Positions 35,784 through 46,905 of a stretch of 64,000 nt of DNA are shown piece after piece. The stretch comes from Cherax quadricarinatus (lineage: Eukaryota; Arthropoda; Malacostraca; Decapoda; Parastacidae). The notes beneath the pieces are model-generated. The model saw only the letters and a program-made list of their open reading frames with translations. It was not told where the DNA came from and did no database searches. Made by a program: the position numbers and the translations under genes. The stretch covers positions 62,001-126,000 of the forward strand of contig NW_027195376.1 of NCBI RefSeq assembly GCF_038502225.1, written 5' to 3'. Every line of letters begins with the position of its first letter. Position 1 is the stretch's first letter.

Positions 35784-36431
35784 TAAGTGCACGCTCCAGA
35801 AGGGCACATCCACTCCATTGAATTCTGCTTTCCACTCAGCTGGATCTAAGCGGATCCTAAAGTCTGCCATGGTTTTGAACCGTATGAGCAGGTCACCAGG
35901 GAAAACAATATTATCTACGACTAAGAATTTTGCGGACAGCTTGTGACCCTGGACCACAAATTCTAATGTGCGACCACGAACCGTCAGCAGGTTACCTGAG
36001 ACTCCTCTCAAGGTCTGAATGACAGACGGCTCTGTCAACATGGCCGCGTGAAGGCCAATGTCTCGGAAAAGAGTGGAGCGGACAATGTTAACCACCGAAC
36101 CTGTATCTAGGAAAAGCTGGACAGGCTTATGGTGGACAGTGGACTCGACGAGCGGTCCACACGGGTTGTCATACCGAACATGAAGGCATGACAGGCCGAC
36201 GAAATCCCCGGAGTCACAGCTGCTTGAGGCTCGACGCTTGTTGACGAGGCTCGACCTGGAAGGTATGGTACGAGTCTCGGCAACAACGTCAAGACACTCT
36301 GTTTCCTCACTGTCGGCAAGCGTATCACTGCCCAGGGCGGCGAATGCATTGCGGACAGGGACGGAATACAGCGACTCCGACAGGGTTACTATGTCTTTCG
36401 CTGGTTTCGCGGACGCGCCTCTTCCCCCGAA
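35784..36431 (-). pseudogene. Gypsy copy 2 protease region
   Basis: This frame encodes an aspartic protease: LFLDTGSVVNIV (near 36090-36120) holds the active-site Asp-Thr-Gly. It then reads through VVDNIVFPGDLLI, where Gypsy proteases have a conserved flap and Gly region, and stops at TGA 35781-35783, in frame with pol. On the upstream side the frame is closed by a stop at 36432-36434 and has no Met before the active site. Gag ends at 36482 in a different phase, with about 45 bases between. So the gag-protease link is broken, unless expression uses an unusual bypass. Confidence 0.75.
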
Positions 36432-36481
36432 CTAGCGGAAGGGCTTCTACTAGCACGTGCATTGCGCGCCGACTGCTTGCT

Positions 36482-37756
36482 TCACTCAGCTGACAGCATA
36501 CTTCGCAGCTTGTTACACTCATGGGAGGTATGACTGGAAGTATTGTAGTACATACAGACTCCCTCGCGAGACTGAGCATGGGGACGGTGACGGTTACTTT
36601 GATACTGAGCGTGGGGACGGTTACAGTTACTTTGATACTGAGCGTGGGGACGGCTACGGTTACTTTGATACTGAGCGTGGGGACTGTGACGCTTACTTTG
36701 CGGGGACTTAGGTTTGTAACACTCCGATCGGTAGTGCCCGCGTTTGCCACAGTTGAAACAAATCACTACGCGCTTAGCAGGTGAGGTTGGAGGTGGTGTT
36801 TGCTGGCGACGTTTTGCCTTGGTCCAGGAAGTCGATGACGGCTTTTTTGTATGAGACTGACTGTTGTTACTGTGGTCAATATTTTTACTTGGGCGAGTGG
36901 TAGTGGGACTGGGGTTAGAAACTTTGTGGGCTGGCTGTCTGACAGCAGCGGCAAAAGTGACTTCCGGCTGCGACCGCGGGGTCACTGTGGACGGCGCCGG
37001 AAGGATGGGCATAGGATCATCCGCAAAGCGGCAAACCTTGCCTTGCTCGGCAGGCGGCTTGATCGCGTCAATGGCATCATATGCACCCAGGACGTCGTGC
37101 TGAGGGCCGAGTCCTAGCGCATCAATGGCACCCCGGAGGTTAGGGGGGGCATCCCTCCGCATGATGCCTACAGCCAGCATGGGGATGATGTCTTTAGCTG
37201 TAATACAGTCGTCACCATTCACCCACTTAGTGGAGCTGATGGCATCAGTAAAATCTTTGGCCGCTTGCTCAAACCGGCAAATACAAGCCAGGGGGCTTTC
37301 GTGCCGGTATTGACATTCGGCCAAGACGCTGGCAACGATCTCAATGTAATGGCGTTGGCGACTACGCCGAAAATAACGCCTAAATTCCTCCTTAAGCTCG
37401 TCCCAAGACTGAATCTCACAAACGCGATTGAGCTGCACAAAGGCACCTATATCATCCCGGGTGAGATCCACTGCTGCAACAGCAGCACGAATATACTGTG
37501 CGTCCGTGGGACTAACAAATAGGGCCTTAACAGTCGTCTCGACTGACCGCATGGCTAACCTATTTGAACGACCGTCAAAAAGAAGGGTCAGGTATGGACG
37601 ATGAGCCGGCCCACTGGTGGTCGAGGCTTGAGCCACAAGTTGACCAACTGTCACGGGGGCTTCGATGCCCTGCCGCGTGTTCACGCTGGCTGAGGCACCA
37701 TTGCTAGCACCAGCAGAATCTGGACTAACGGTACGGCCACTGCGTGTCTTAGTCAT
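36482..37756 (-). CDS. gag: Gypsy copy 2 gag with CCHC zinc knuckle
   Basis: A 424-codon frame starts with ATG (MTKTRSGRT) and encodes the structural protein that packages the element RNA. The middle has a capsid-like helical region (SWDELKEEFRRYFRR, LACICRFEQAAKDF). Near residue 330 is a canonical zinc knuckle, CFNCGKRGHYRSEC (C-x2-C-x4-H-x4-C). It is followed by three to four tandem copies of an 11-residue unit HAQYQSNRxRP. A second Cys/His cluster at the end (CMYYNTSSHTSHEC) lacks the second Cys and may be a decayed knuckle. The repeat unit is 33 bp in DNA (about 36550-36690). The frame is intact. Confidence 0.88.
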   Translation of the reverse strand: MTKTRSGRTVSPDSAGASNGASASVNTRQGIEAPVTVGQLVAQASTTSGPAHRPYLTLLFDGRSNRLAMRSVETTVKALFVSPTDAQYIRAAVAAVDLTRDDIGAFVQLNRVCEIQSWDELKEEFRRYFRRSRQRHYIEIVASVLAECQYRHESPLACICRFEQAAKDFTDAISSTKWVNGDDCITAKDIIPMLAVGIMRRDAPPNLRGAIDALGLGPQHDVLGAYDAIDAIKPPAEQGKVCRFADDPMPILPAPSTVTPRSQPEVTFAAAVRQPAHKVSNPSPTTTRPSKNIDHSNNSQSHTKKPSSTSWTKAKRRQQTPPPTSPAKRVVICFNCGKRGHYRSECYKPKSPQSKRHSPHAQYQSNRSRPHAQYQSNCNRPHAQYQSNRHRPHAQSREGVCMYYNTSSHTSHECNKLRSMLSAE

Positions 37757-38605
37757 GACGTCAATTGTTCAAATGCAAGTAGGTCACGAAGAGGGTAAAC
37801 AGGTCAGAGCAAGAAATGGTATGCACTGGCTACAATTCAACACAGAGTCAGAGAGAACTCAGCACCACGGTACTAGGTAAACTGCTTAGTGATGGAAATA
37901 ATTTGAGCAAAACAACAATAAAAAGGAAATAGTGGTACACTCTGAAACACAAAATAAGAGATGAATGCAAGAGAATGAACTACAGGGAAGTGCACAAAAA
38001 GAAGCTAAGGGTGGTCAATAATTTCACCAGGAGACTGGCAACAAAATTTATGAAAAGGAGTTGAACTGTAAACACTGGTAGCAAAAATTGCACAAAATTT
38101 AAAATAAATCAGGTACTACACAACACTAAACTGTGCTGCAAGCACAGTTTAAAAAGATTGCAGGTGCTGGCAGTTGCAAATTGGAATGCAAAAAAAAAGT
38201 AATTCACTTGCACAAAGGGAAGTTGGCACAGCAAAGATATCAGAGTATGGGATAGTGCCAAAAATCACAGAAAAAAAATACACTGTATCAAGAAATGCTA
38301 TATTGCACACAAAATAAAATTAATAAAAATGCAAATTATTAAATTCAAGAATATGGCAAAGGTTAGCTGGTGTTAGCAGGGTGTACACTGGTGTTAGCAG
38401 GGTGTACACTGGTGTTAGCAGGGTGTACAATGGCAAAACAAAAATTTCACAATCTCAAGGTCAAAATTAATTAACTTCACAAGGAATTTTGGTAATTAAT
38501 GGTAAAGAAGCAGGTTCCCAAAAATACACTCAATGACTTGGGTATACAAATAGCAAAATGTAATGCACATAGGTGAATATTCACAGATAAAACATAGAAT
38601 ATTAT
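37757..38605. other. Gypsy copy 2 leader, part 1, with a 21-bp triplet repeat
   Basis: This is A-rich noncoding sequence upstream of gag in element orientation. At 38367-38429 the 21-bp unit CTGGTGTTAGCAGGGTGTACA occurs three times in tandem with one terminal change. The leader is interrupted at about 38606 by an RTE insertion and resumes near 42200. I see no coding frame. Confidence 0.55.
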
Positions 38606-41600
38606 TATTATTATTATTATCACACTGGCCGATTCCCACCAAGGCAGGGTGGCCCGAAAAAGAAAAACTTTCACCATCATTCACTCCATCACTGTCTTGC
38701 CAGAAGGGTGCTTTACACTACAGTTTTTAAACTGCAACATTAACACCCCTCCTTCAGAGTGCAGGCACTGTACTTCCCATCTCCAGGACTCAAGTCCGGC
38801 CTGCCGGTTTCCCTGAATCCCTTCATAAATGTTACTTTGCTCACACTCCAACAGCACGTCAAGTATTAAAAACCATTTGTCTCCATTCACTCCTATCAAA
38901 CACGCTCACGCATGCCTGCTGGAAGTCCAAGCCCCTCGCACACAAAACCTCCTTTACCCCCTCCCTCCAACCCTTCTTAGGCCGACCCCTACCCCGCCTT
39001 CCTTCCACTACAGACTGATACACTCTTGAAGTCATTCTCTTTCGCTCCATTCTCTCTACATGTCCGAACCACCTCAACAACCCTTCCTCAGCCCTCTGGA
39101 CAACAGTTTTGGTAATCCCGCACCTCCTCCTAACTTCCAAACTACGAATTCTCTGCATTATATTCACACCACACATTGCCCTCAGACATGACATCTCCAC
39201 TGCCTCCAGCCTTCTCCTCGCTGCAACATTCATCACCCACGCTTCACACCCATATAAGAGCGTTGGTAAAACTATACTCTCATACATTCCCCTCTTTGCC
39301 TCCAAGGACAAAGTTCTTTGTCTCCACAGACTCCTAAGTGCACCACTCACTCTTTTTCCCTCATCAATTCTATGATTCACCTCATCTTTCATAGACCCAT
39401 CCGCTGACACGTCCACTCCCAAATATCTGAATACATTCACCTCCTCCATACTCTCTCCCTCCAATCTGATATTCAATCTTTCATCACCTAATCTTTTTGT
39501 TATCCTCATAACCTTACTCTTTCCTGTATTCACCTTTAATTTTCTTCTTTTGCACACCCTACCAAATTCATCCACCAATCTCTGCAACTTCTCTTCAGAA
39601 TCTCCCAAGAGCACAGTGTCATCAGCAAAGAGCAGCTGTGACAACTCCCACTTTGTGTGTGATTCTTTATCTTTTAACTCCACGCCTCTTGCCAAGACCC
39701 TCGCATTTACTTCTCTTACAACCCCATCTATAAATATATTAAACAACCACGGTGACATCACACATCCTTGTCTAAGGCCTACTTTTACTGGGAAAAAATT
39801 TCCCTCTTTCCTACATACTCTAACTTGAGCCTCACTATCCTCGTAAAAACTCTTCACTGCTTTCAGTAACCTACCTCCTACACCATACACTTGCAACATC
39901 TGCCACATTGCCCCCCTATCCACCCTGTCATACGCCTTTTCCAAATCCATAAATGCCACAAAGACCTCTTTAGCCTTATCTAAATACTGTTCACTTATAT
40001 GTTTCACTGTAAACACCTGGTCCACACACCCCCTACCTTTCCTAAAGCCTCCTTGTTCATCTGCTATCCTATTCTCCGTCTTACTCTTAATTCTTTCAAT
40101 TATAACTCTACCATACACTTTACCAGGTACACTCAACAGACTTATCCCCCTATAATTTTTGCACTCTCTTTTATCCCCTTTGCCTTTATACAAAGGAACT
40201 ATGCATGCTCTCTGCCAATCCCTAGGTACCTTACCCTCTTCCATACATTTATTAAATAATTGCACCAACCACTCCAAAACTATATCCCCACCTGCTTTTA
40301 ACATTTCTATCTTTATCCCATCAATCCCGGCTGCCTTACCCCCTTTCATTTTACCTACTGCCTCACGAACTTCCCCCACACTCACAACTGGCTCTTCCTC
40401 ACTCCTACAAGATGTTATTCCTCCTTGCCCTATACACGAAATCACAGCTTCCCTATCTTCATCAACATTTAACAATTCCTCAAAATATTCCTTCCATCTT
40501 CCCAATACCTCTAACTCTCCATTTAATAACTCTCCTCTCCTATTTTTAACTGACAAATCCATTTGTTCTCTAGGCTTTCTTAACTTGTTAATCTCACTCC
40601 AAAACTTTTTCTTATTTTCAACAAAATTTGTTGATAACATCTCACCCACTCTCTCATTTGCTCTCTTTTTACATTGCTTCACCACTCTCTTAACCTCTCT
40701 CTTTTTCTCCATATACTCTTCCCTCCTTGCATCACTTCTACTTTGTAAAAACTTCTCATATGCTAACTTTTTCTCCCTTACTACTCTCTTTACATCATCA
40801 TTCCACCAATCGCTCCTCTTCCCTCCCGCACCCACTTTCCTGTAACCACAAACTTCTGCTGAACACTCTAACACTACATTTTTAAACCTACCCCATACCT
40901 CTTCGACCCCATTGCCTATGCTCTCATTAGCCCATCTATCCTCCAATAGCTGTTTATATCTTACCCTAACTGCCTCCTCTTTTAGTTTATAAACCTTCAC
41001 CTCTCTCTTCCCTGATGCTTCTATTCTCCTTGTATCCCATCTACCTTTTACTCTCAGTGTAGCTACAACTAGAAAGTGATCTGATATATCTGTGGCCCCT
41101 CTATAAACATGTACATCCTGAAGTCTACTCAACAGTCTTTTATCTACCAATACATAATCCAACAAACTACTGTCATTTCGCCCTACATCATATCGTGTAT
41201 ACTTATTTATCCTCTTTTTCTTAAAATATGTATTACCTATAACTAAACCCCTTTCTATACAAAGTTCAATCAAAGGGCTCCCATTATCATTTACACCTGG
41301 CACCCCAAACTTACCTACCACACCCTCTCTAAAAGTTTCTCCTACTTTAGCATTCAAGTCCCCTACCACAATTACTCTCTCACTTGGTTCAAAGGCTCCT
41401 ATACATTCACTTAACATCTCCCAAAATCTCTCTCTCTCCTCTGCATTCCTCTCTTCTCCAGGTGCATACACGCTTATTATGACCCACTTCTCGCATCCAA
41501 CCTTTACTTTAATCCACATAATTCTTGAATTTACACATTCATATTCTCTTTTCTCCTTCCATAACTGATCATTTAACATTACTGCTACCCCTTCCTTTGC

Positions 41601-42200
41601 TCTAACTCTCTCAGATACTCCAGATTTAATCCCATTTATTTCCCCCCACTGAAACTCTCCTACCCCCTTCAGCTTTGTTTCGCTTAGGGCCAGGACATCC
41701 AACTTCTTTTCATTCATAACATCAGCAATCATCTGTTTCTTGTCATCCGCACTACATCCACGCACATTTAAGCAACCCAGTTTTATTAAGTTTTTCTTCT
41801 TCTCTTTTTTAGTAATTGTATACAGGAGAAGGGGTTACTAGCCCATTGCTCCCGGCATTTTAGTCGCCTCATACGACACGCATGGCTTACGGAGGAAAGA
41901 TTCTTTTCCACTTCCCCATGGACAATAGAAGAAATAAAAAAGAACAAGAGCTATTTAGAAAAAGGAGAAAAACCTAGATGTATGTATATATATATATGCA
42001 TGTGCGTGTCTGTGAAGTGTGACCAAAGTGTAAGTAGGAGTAGCAAGATATCCCTGTTATCTTAGCGTGTTTATGAGACAGAAAAAGAAACCAGCAATCC
42101 TACCATCATGCAAAACAGTTACAGGTTTTTGTTTCACAGTCATCTGGCAGGACGGTAGTACTTCCCTGGGTGGTTGCTGTCTACCAACCTACTACCTATA
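38606..42200 (-). mobile_element. RTE-type LINE copy 3, apparently full length
   Basis: The 3' end is an (ATT)n tract at about 38600-38622, followed on the minus strand by the same 3' untranslated sequence as copy 2. The coding region covers 38859-41834. Further right, 41835-42200 holds 5' untranslated sequence, in part shared with the old copy 4 (a CTAGCCCATTGCTC block). The right boundary near 42200 is an estimate, because I did not find a convincing target duplication. The insertion lies in the leader of Gypsy copy 2. Confidence 0.75.
38859..41765 (-). CDS. RTE endonuclease-reverse transcriptase, intact long frame
   Basis: One open frame of at least 968 codons encodes a complete-looking RTE LINE protein. 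The endonuclease begins with CLNVRG just upstream, then LALSETKLKG (catalytic Glu), VYAPGEE, VGDLNAKVG and ISDHFLV (Asp-His). The reverse transcriptase carries [36 protein letters not shown] and LLFADDTVLL (catalytic Asp pair). The C-terminal region has LLYGCEAWV, LRWFGHVERM and GRPKKGW. The frame stays open upstream to about 41834 without an ATG. The position reported as start is a GTG, so initiation is unresolved: a non-AUG start or loss of the original ATG are both possible. No stop or frameshift is seen, so this is the best candidate for an active element in the window. Confidence 0.92.
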   Translation of the reverse strand: MRGCSADDKKQMIADVMNEKKLDVLALSETKLKGVGEFQWGEINGIKSGVSERVRAKEGVAVMLNDQLWKEKREYECVNSRIMWIKVKVGCEKWVIISVYAPGEERNAEERERFWEMLSECIGAFEPSERVIVVGDLNAKVGETFREGVVGKFGVPGVNDNGSPLIELCIERGLVIGNTYFKKKRINKYTRYDVGRNDSSLLDYVLVDKRLLSRLQDVHVYRGATDISDHFLVVATLRVKGRWDTRRIEASGKREVKVYKLKEEAVRVRYKQLLEDRWANESIGNGVEEVWGRFKNVVLECSAEVCGYRKVGAGGKRSDWWNDDVKRVVREKKLAYEKFLQSRSDARREEYMEKKREVKRVVKQCKKRANERVGEMLSTNFVENKKKFWSEINKLRKPREQMDLSVKNRRGELLNGELEVLGRWKEYFEELLNVDEDREAVISCIGQGGITSCRSEEEPVVSVGEVREAVGKMKGGKAAGIDGIKIEMLKAGGDIVLEWLVQLFNKCMEEGKVPRDWQRACIVPLYKGKGDKRECKNYRGISLLSVPGKVYGRVIIERIKSKTENRIADEQGGFRKGRGCVDQVFTVKHISEQYLDKAKEVFVAFMDLEKAYDRVDRGAMWQMLQVYGVGGRLLKAVKSFYEDSEAQVRVCRKEGNFFPVKVGLRQGCVMSPWLFNIFIDGVVREVNARVLARGVELKDKESHTKWELSQLLFADDTVLLGDSEEKLQRLVDEFGRVCKRRKLKVNTGKSKVMRITKRLGDERLNIRLEGESMEEVNVFRYLGVDVSADGSMKDEVNHRIDEGKRVSGALRSLWRQRTLSLEAKRGMYESIVLPTLLYGCEAWVMNVAARRRLEAVEMSCLRAMCGVNIMQRIRSLEVRRRCGITKTVVQRAEEGLLRWFGHVERMERKRMTSRVYQSVVEGRRGRGRPKKGWREGVKEVLCARGLDFQQACVSVFDRSEWRQMVFNT

Positions 42201-43846
42201 TATATGTAGAGCAAATAAATGGGGAAACAGGAGAAAAGTTTAATGGGCTAGGCACAGATTGTATCACTGCAGGTAGAATAAACTAATACTTAAGTACTTG
42301 AAGAGTACACTTATTAAAAGAAAAAACACTAACAAACCAAACAGTGCAGGGTTGTCAACAATCTGTGGCTTACTTGAAGGTGCAACTAGCAAAATAACAG
42401 CACACAGGGATTACATGAAAACTGTATGTGAGAGGTAAATTGTATAAATGGTTAACACTGAACAATTTAAATCAATAACTGAGGTGCAAGATGCAGAATA
42501 AAATACTGGAATTTAAAATGTAGGAGTGCAAAATAAATTTACAAAATTTAAGAAGCTGTAGGTAAGTGGCAAAATGTGCACTGATGACACTGAACAATTT
42601 ACTGAAGTATGGCTTCAGTAACTGTAACTGTATTGGTGCAGGACAGTTAAATAATGTCACAAAATATTAGGAAATGCTAGGTAAGTCACTGTTTACTTAA
42701 CTTTGAGTGCAGGAGATGGACGAAGGTACTGGGTGCTGCAGGTCCTGAAACTTTCAGTGATGCTCTAGTAACACTACACGCCTCGTAGCATTTGTATACT
42801 GCTATGGGGCTTCAATGTCGTAGGAAAAATTATCAGAATGGACTTGGGAAGAACAGGAAGGACCGGGGTAACTCTGTGGAGGTATAAGATATTAGAAGAA
42901 CGTGGATACTGGGCGTGAACCACAGCTGTGCGTGGGTTTACACTGGCAAGCATGTCTGGGCACGCTGACTGACTGCGGCTTCAGCACACGGAGAACAAAA
43001 CATTTACTGCACTACTCGAACGTGCTAAAAACAAGCTTAAGTGAAACTTTGAACTGGGACGAGTAAGTTTTACTGTAACAAATCACTGGGGAAAACAAAA
43101 CTGGTGATGAACTGGGAATGTAACAGCAAGGGAAAGAAAAAAAAAATTAAACTGGGCAACACAAAAAAAATTGCACTGGCTGGAGATACGTAGATGCTGA
43201 GTAGTTGTAGACACAATGATGAGTCACGAGCTACTGTAGACGCTGAACTGAGCTGGCTTAGGGGCTAAGCCAACTGGGTTCCCACGTGGTTAAGCCAGGT
43301 AGAACTTCTTGGAGGAAACTGGGAAGAACACAACACACATGGACGGCGAGATGGACGTCGTTGCCTAGCAGAGAAGGCTGTAGAGGAGGCTGGTGTGTTT
43401 ACACGCTGATTAGGGTATAAACCAACACCAGAGCTGCCTCGTGGTCACGCGTGGAGCCACACGAAGCCAACACACTAAACGACCTCACCTCTACTTCTTG
43501 TGACTCTACTTCTTGTAGCTGAGAAGGGTGTAGGGACGCTGTAGGAGGCAGGAGAATGGTGCTGGAGAGTGATGAAGGGCTGTAGAGAGGGTGATGAGGT
43601 GAACACGTGACTGCTAAGGCTGGAGATGACGCCGTGACGCCTATGTCCAGATTTTGTGGGAAAAATCTAGGACGAAGATCTATCTCAGGTCCCGTCAAGA
43701 CGCTGGGAGTAACAGATAACTCTTTAGGCCAGCAGGTGCGTTGGATGACGACGGATGATGTTGACTGGCGTCGACCGATGGTGTTGACCCCTCCACCCTG
43801 AAGAGGCTCACAATGCCGTTGACTCCGCTGTCACCACTGTTATTAC
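42201..43846. other. Gypsy copy 2 leader, part 2, with possible primer site
   Basis: This is noncoding, A-rich at the left and more mixed at the right. In element orientation it follows the 5' LTR. A stretch TGGTGACAGCGG begins about 10 bases after the LTR (plus 43825-43837, complement). It starts with TGG, as expected for pairing with a tRNA 3' CCA, so it may be the primer-binding site. That call is tentative, because the offset from the LTR is larger than usual. Parts 1 and 2 together give an unusually long leader of roughly 2.5 kb. Confidence 0.4.
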
Positions 43847-44160
43847 TGTTCTTACTGCTGAACAGCGGTTTAGTGCCGATGAAGGTAGCGTAGGTAGCAA
43901 TGATACGGCCGTGGACTAGTTTGGCTTTAATTGGATAGGAGTGAGTACACAACGGGCAGTGTGAGGGAGTGACCGTGAGCCAGTCCGTGGAGGGGGCACT
44001 TGTGTCTATCAAGTTGGTCGGCGTAGGAGTGAGAGAGGGTGGGCTGTGCCTCCCACTGACCTAGGTAAGCCTACAGAGGGCAGCACCTGAATGCCGCGAA
44101 ATATGAACTAGTCAGAGCAGACGGCTAGGCTGTGTGCTCTGACAGTACAGGCTGTCTACA
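43847..44160 (-). repeat. Gypsy copy 2 LTR (5' LTR for the minus-strand element)
   Basis: This is the partner of 31327-31640, 314 bp with the same ends. It abuts LINE-D sequence on the right at 44161. The promoter of the element would lie here. I did not identify a clear TATA box. Confidence 0.85.
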
Positions 44161-44560
44161 ACAGGTGCCCACTCTGACACCTCGCCATGTACTATGACTC
44201 GCTGCTGTCTTCCTGACAAGTATTCCCTGATCCATTGTAGTGCCTTCCCTGTTATCCCTGCTTGGTCCTCCAGTTTTTGCACCAATCTCTTGTGTGGAAC
44301 TGTGTCAAACGCCTTCTTGCAGTCCAAGAATATGCAATCCACCCACCCCTCTCTCTCTTGTCTTACTGCTGTCACCATGTCACGTGTGAGTGTCCTGGTA
44401 CCTGTAGCATTATTTGCTTCCAAGATATTGTCTGATGAGATGAGGTCTGTTGGAGTGGGTTCAGGTGCCTGAGGTGACACTGGATCATCACTTTCCACAG
44501 GAGGACATCTTGAACCAGGGCAACTACCGTGTTTGTGGAGGATACCTGATTGGCATCCAT
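44161..44560 (-). pseudogene. LINE-D reverse-transcriptase fragment
   Basis: The minus strand shows VDCIFLDCKKAFDTVPHKRL (near 44280-44340, with the catalytic Asp of the palm), WIREYLSGRQQRVIVHG and VSEWAPV at the LTR junction. This family resembles the C-terminal piece at 30627-31326. However, the segment that should follow (the Pro-Gln-Gly and Phe-Ala-Asp-Asp boxes, roughly 130 residues) is absent from both sides of the Gypsy element. Confidence 0.7.
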
Positions 44561-44930
44561 CTGCCTAGACTAGACTGTAGGAGTGGAGTATGACATACTG
44601 GGTGGGTATGGTGCGTGGAAGGTAGTGAACTTGATCGTGGTGGCCTGGTGGAGTTTGAGGGGCTGGTGATGGGCTGGGAGGGAAAGTGGAAAACTTCCGC
44701 TGGGAATTGGGTGGGGGAGGGGCTGTTATTTGGGTGGGGGAGGCACAGGTTGTTGGGTGGGGTTAGCCCGGGGAGTGGGGTGAGGGGAGTACAATACACA
44801 TGGACTTGCACACTATGTATTGTTCACACTGTCTTACACTACACATAACATTGATTTCCATGTACATCATGAACGATGTGGGTATGGGCACTGCTGAACC
44901 CATGTGTTCCCTCACCACCTACACACAACG
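44561..44930. other. No clear gene; G-rich segment with a Pro-rich minus-strand frame
   Basis: The plus strand is rich in GGTGGGGGAGG-like runs (44640-44790). The minus strand accordingly has an open Pro/Ser-rich frame (44524-44811). This could be the low-complexity N-terminus of a LINE protein like that at 6960-7030, but similarity is compositional only. Confidence 0.3.
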
Positions 44931-44939
44931 CGATATATA

Positions 44940-45637
<698 letters not shown>

Positions 45638-46010
45638 CAGAACTTGCGATCTTGGCTTAAATAGCAACGCTTATCTTGCCATATAGGACAAGCGAAAATT
45701 TGTGTATGCAATAATTTCGCCAAAATGATTCTGAACCTAACGAGAAAAATATATTTCACTGTGTTTGTTTAGTAGTATTAAATTATTGTAAACAAATCTA
45801 AAATATATTTAGTTGGGTTAAGCTAAAATAAATTGTTCTTGTTATAATAAGGTTAGGTAAGTTTTCTAAGATTCTTTTGATGCAAAATTAAAAAATTTTG
45901 CATTAACATTAATGAAAAAAATATATCTTTAAACGTATTAGAGAAAATTTTAAAAAGGACTTAATTTTAAATGAGTTCTTGTTAATTGAACAGTTTTACA
46001 TATTCGGCAC
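45638..46010. mobile_element. MITE-like element copy 3, left end lost
   Basis: This matches the 2401-2789 element from CAGAACTTGCGATCTTGGC onward and ends at TATTCGGCAC. The first about 15 bases, including the left terminal inverted repeat, are replaced by Penelope-type sequence. The right end abuts LINE-C. Confidence 0.7.
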
Positions 46011-46820
46011 CATCTTATTCCTCATCCTCATATCAGACATAGACAGAGATATACATCACAGCACCGTATCATCCTTTGCGGATGATACTAGGATCTGCAT
46101 GAGGCTGTCATCTGCTGAGGACGCGGTTAACCTCCAAGAAGATATAAACAAAGTTTTCCAGTGGGCAACGGTAAACAATATGATGTTCAATGAGGACAAA
46201 TTCCAACTACTCCGTTATGGAAAACTGTAGGAGATAATAACTAGAACAGAGTATACTACAAACTGTGGCCATACAGTAGAGCGGAAAAATAATGTAAGGG
46301 TCCTGGGAGTAGTAATGTCTGAGGATCTCACTTTCAAGGATCACAACAGTGCCACGATCACAAGTGCAAAGAAAATGATAGGATGGATAATGAGAACGTT
46401 CAAAACGAGAGATGTCAAGCCAATGATGATCTGTTTCAAATCACTTGTTCTCTCTAGGCTGGAATACTGCTGTACATTAACATCTCCATTCAAAGCAGGT
46501 GAAATCGCAGATCTAGAGAGTGTACAGGGATCCTTTACTGCACGTATAAGTTCTGTCAAGCACCTTAACTATTGGGAACGCTTGGAAGCACTTGACTTGT
46601 ACTCGTTGAAACGCAGGAGAGAGAGATATATCATAATCTACACTTGGAAAATCCTGGAAGGAATGGTCCCAAATCTGCACACAGAAATCACTCCCTACGA
46701 AAGTAAAAGACTGGGCAGGCGATGCAAAATGCCCCCATTTAAAAGTAGGGGCGCCATTGGTACACTAAGGGAAAACACCATGTGTCCGGGGCCCAAGACT
46801 GTTCAACAGCCTCCCATGAA
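46011..46820 (+). pseudogene. LINE-C copy 2, reverse-transcriptase C-part
   Basis: The copy starts inside the palm: SDIDRDIHHSTVSSFADDTR (catalytic FADD near 46075). It continues with MMFNEDKFQLLRYGK to a stop near 46228. The second stretch (46315-46827) has SRLEYCCTLTSPFKAGEIADL and LNYWERLEALDLYSLKRRRE, as in copy 1. It stops short of the 3' end, where a Penelope-type end begins. The copy is truncated at both ends. Confidence 0.75.
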
Positions 46821-46821
46821 C

Positions 46822-46905
46822 AAATAGCGAAATTCCAAGTGCTTTATTGACTTCTCACATCATCAAAGGACTGTAAAAATAAAATGGTAACAGGAAGCCA
46901 TATAA
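46822..46905 (-). mobile_element. PLE-1 end remnant
   Basis: The reverse complement matches the PLE-1 end: TTGATGATGTGAGAAGTCA, then AAAGCACTTGGAATTTCG. In this copy the core reads TTGATGA, closer to the hammerhead CUGANGA than the TTGATAA at 3824. The GAAA element has decayed to TAAA. It is a short remnant. Confidence 0.55.

Noticed and set aside
43816..43846. Confident primer-binding site call
   Set aside because: The TGG-starting stretch is offset about 10 bases from the LTR and I cannot match it to a specific tRNA.
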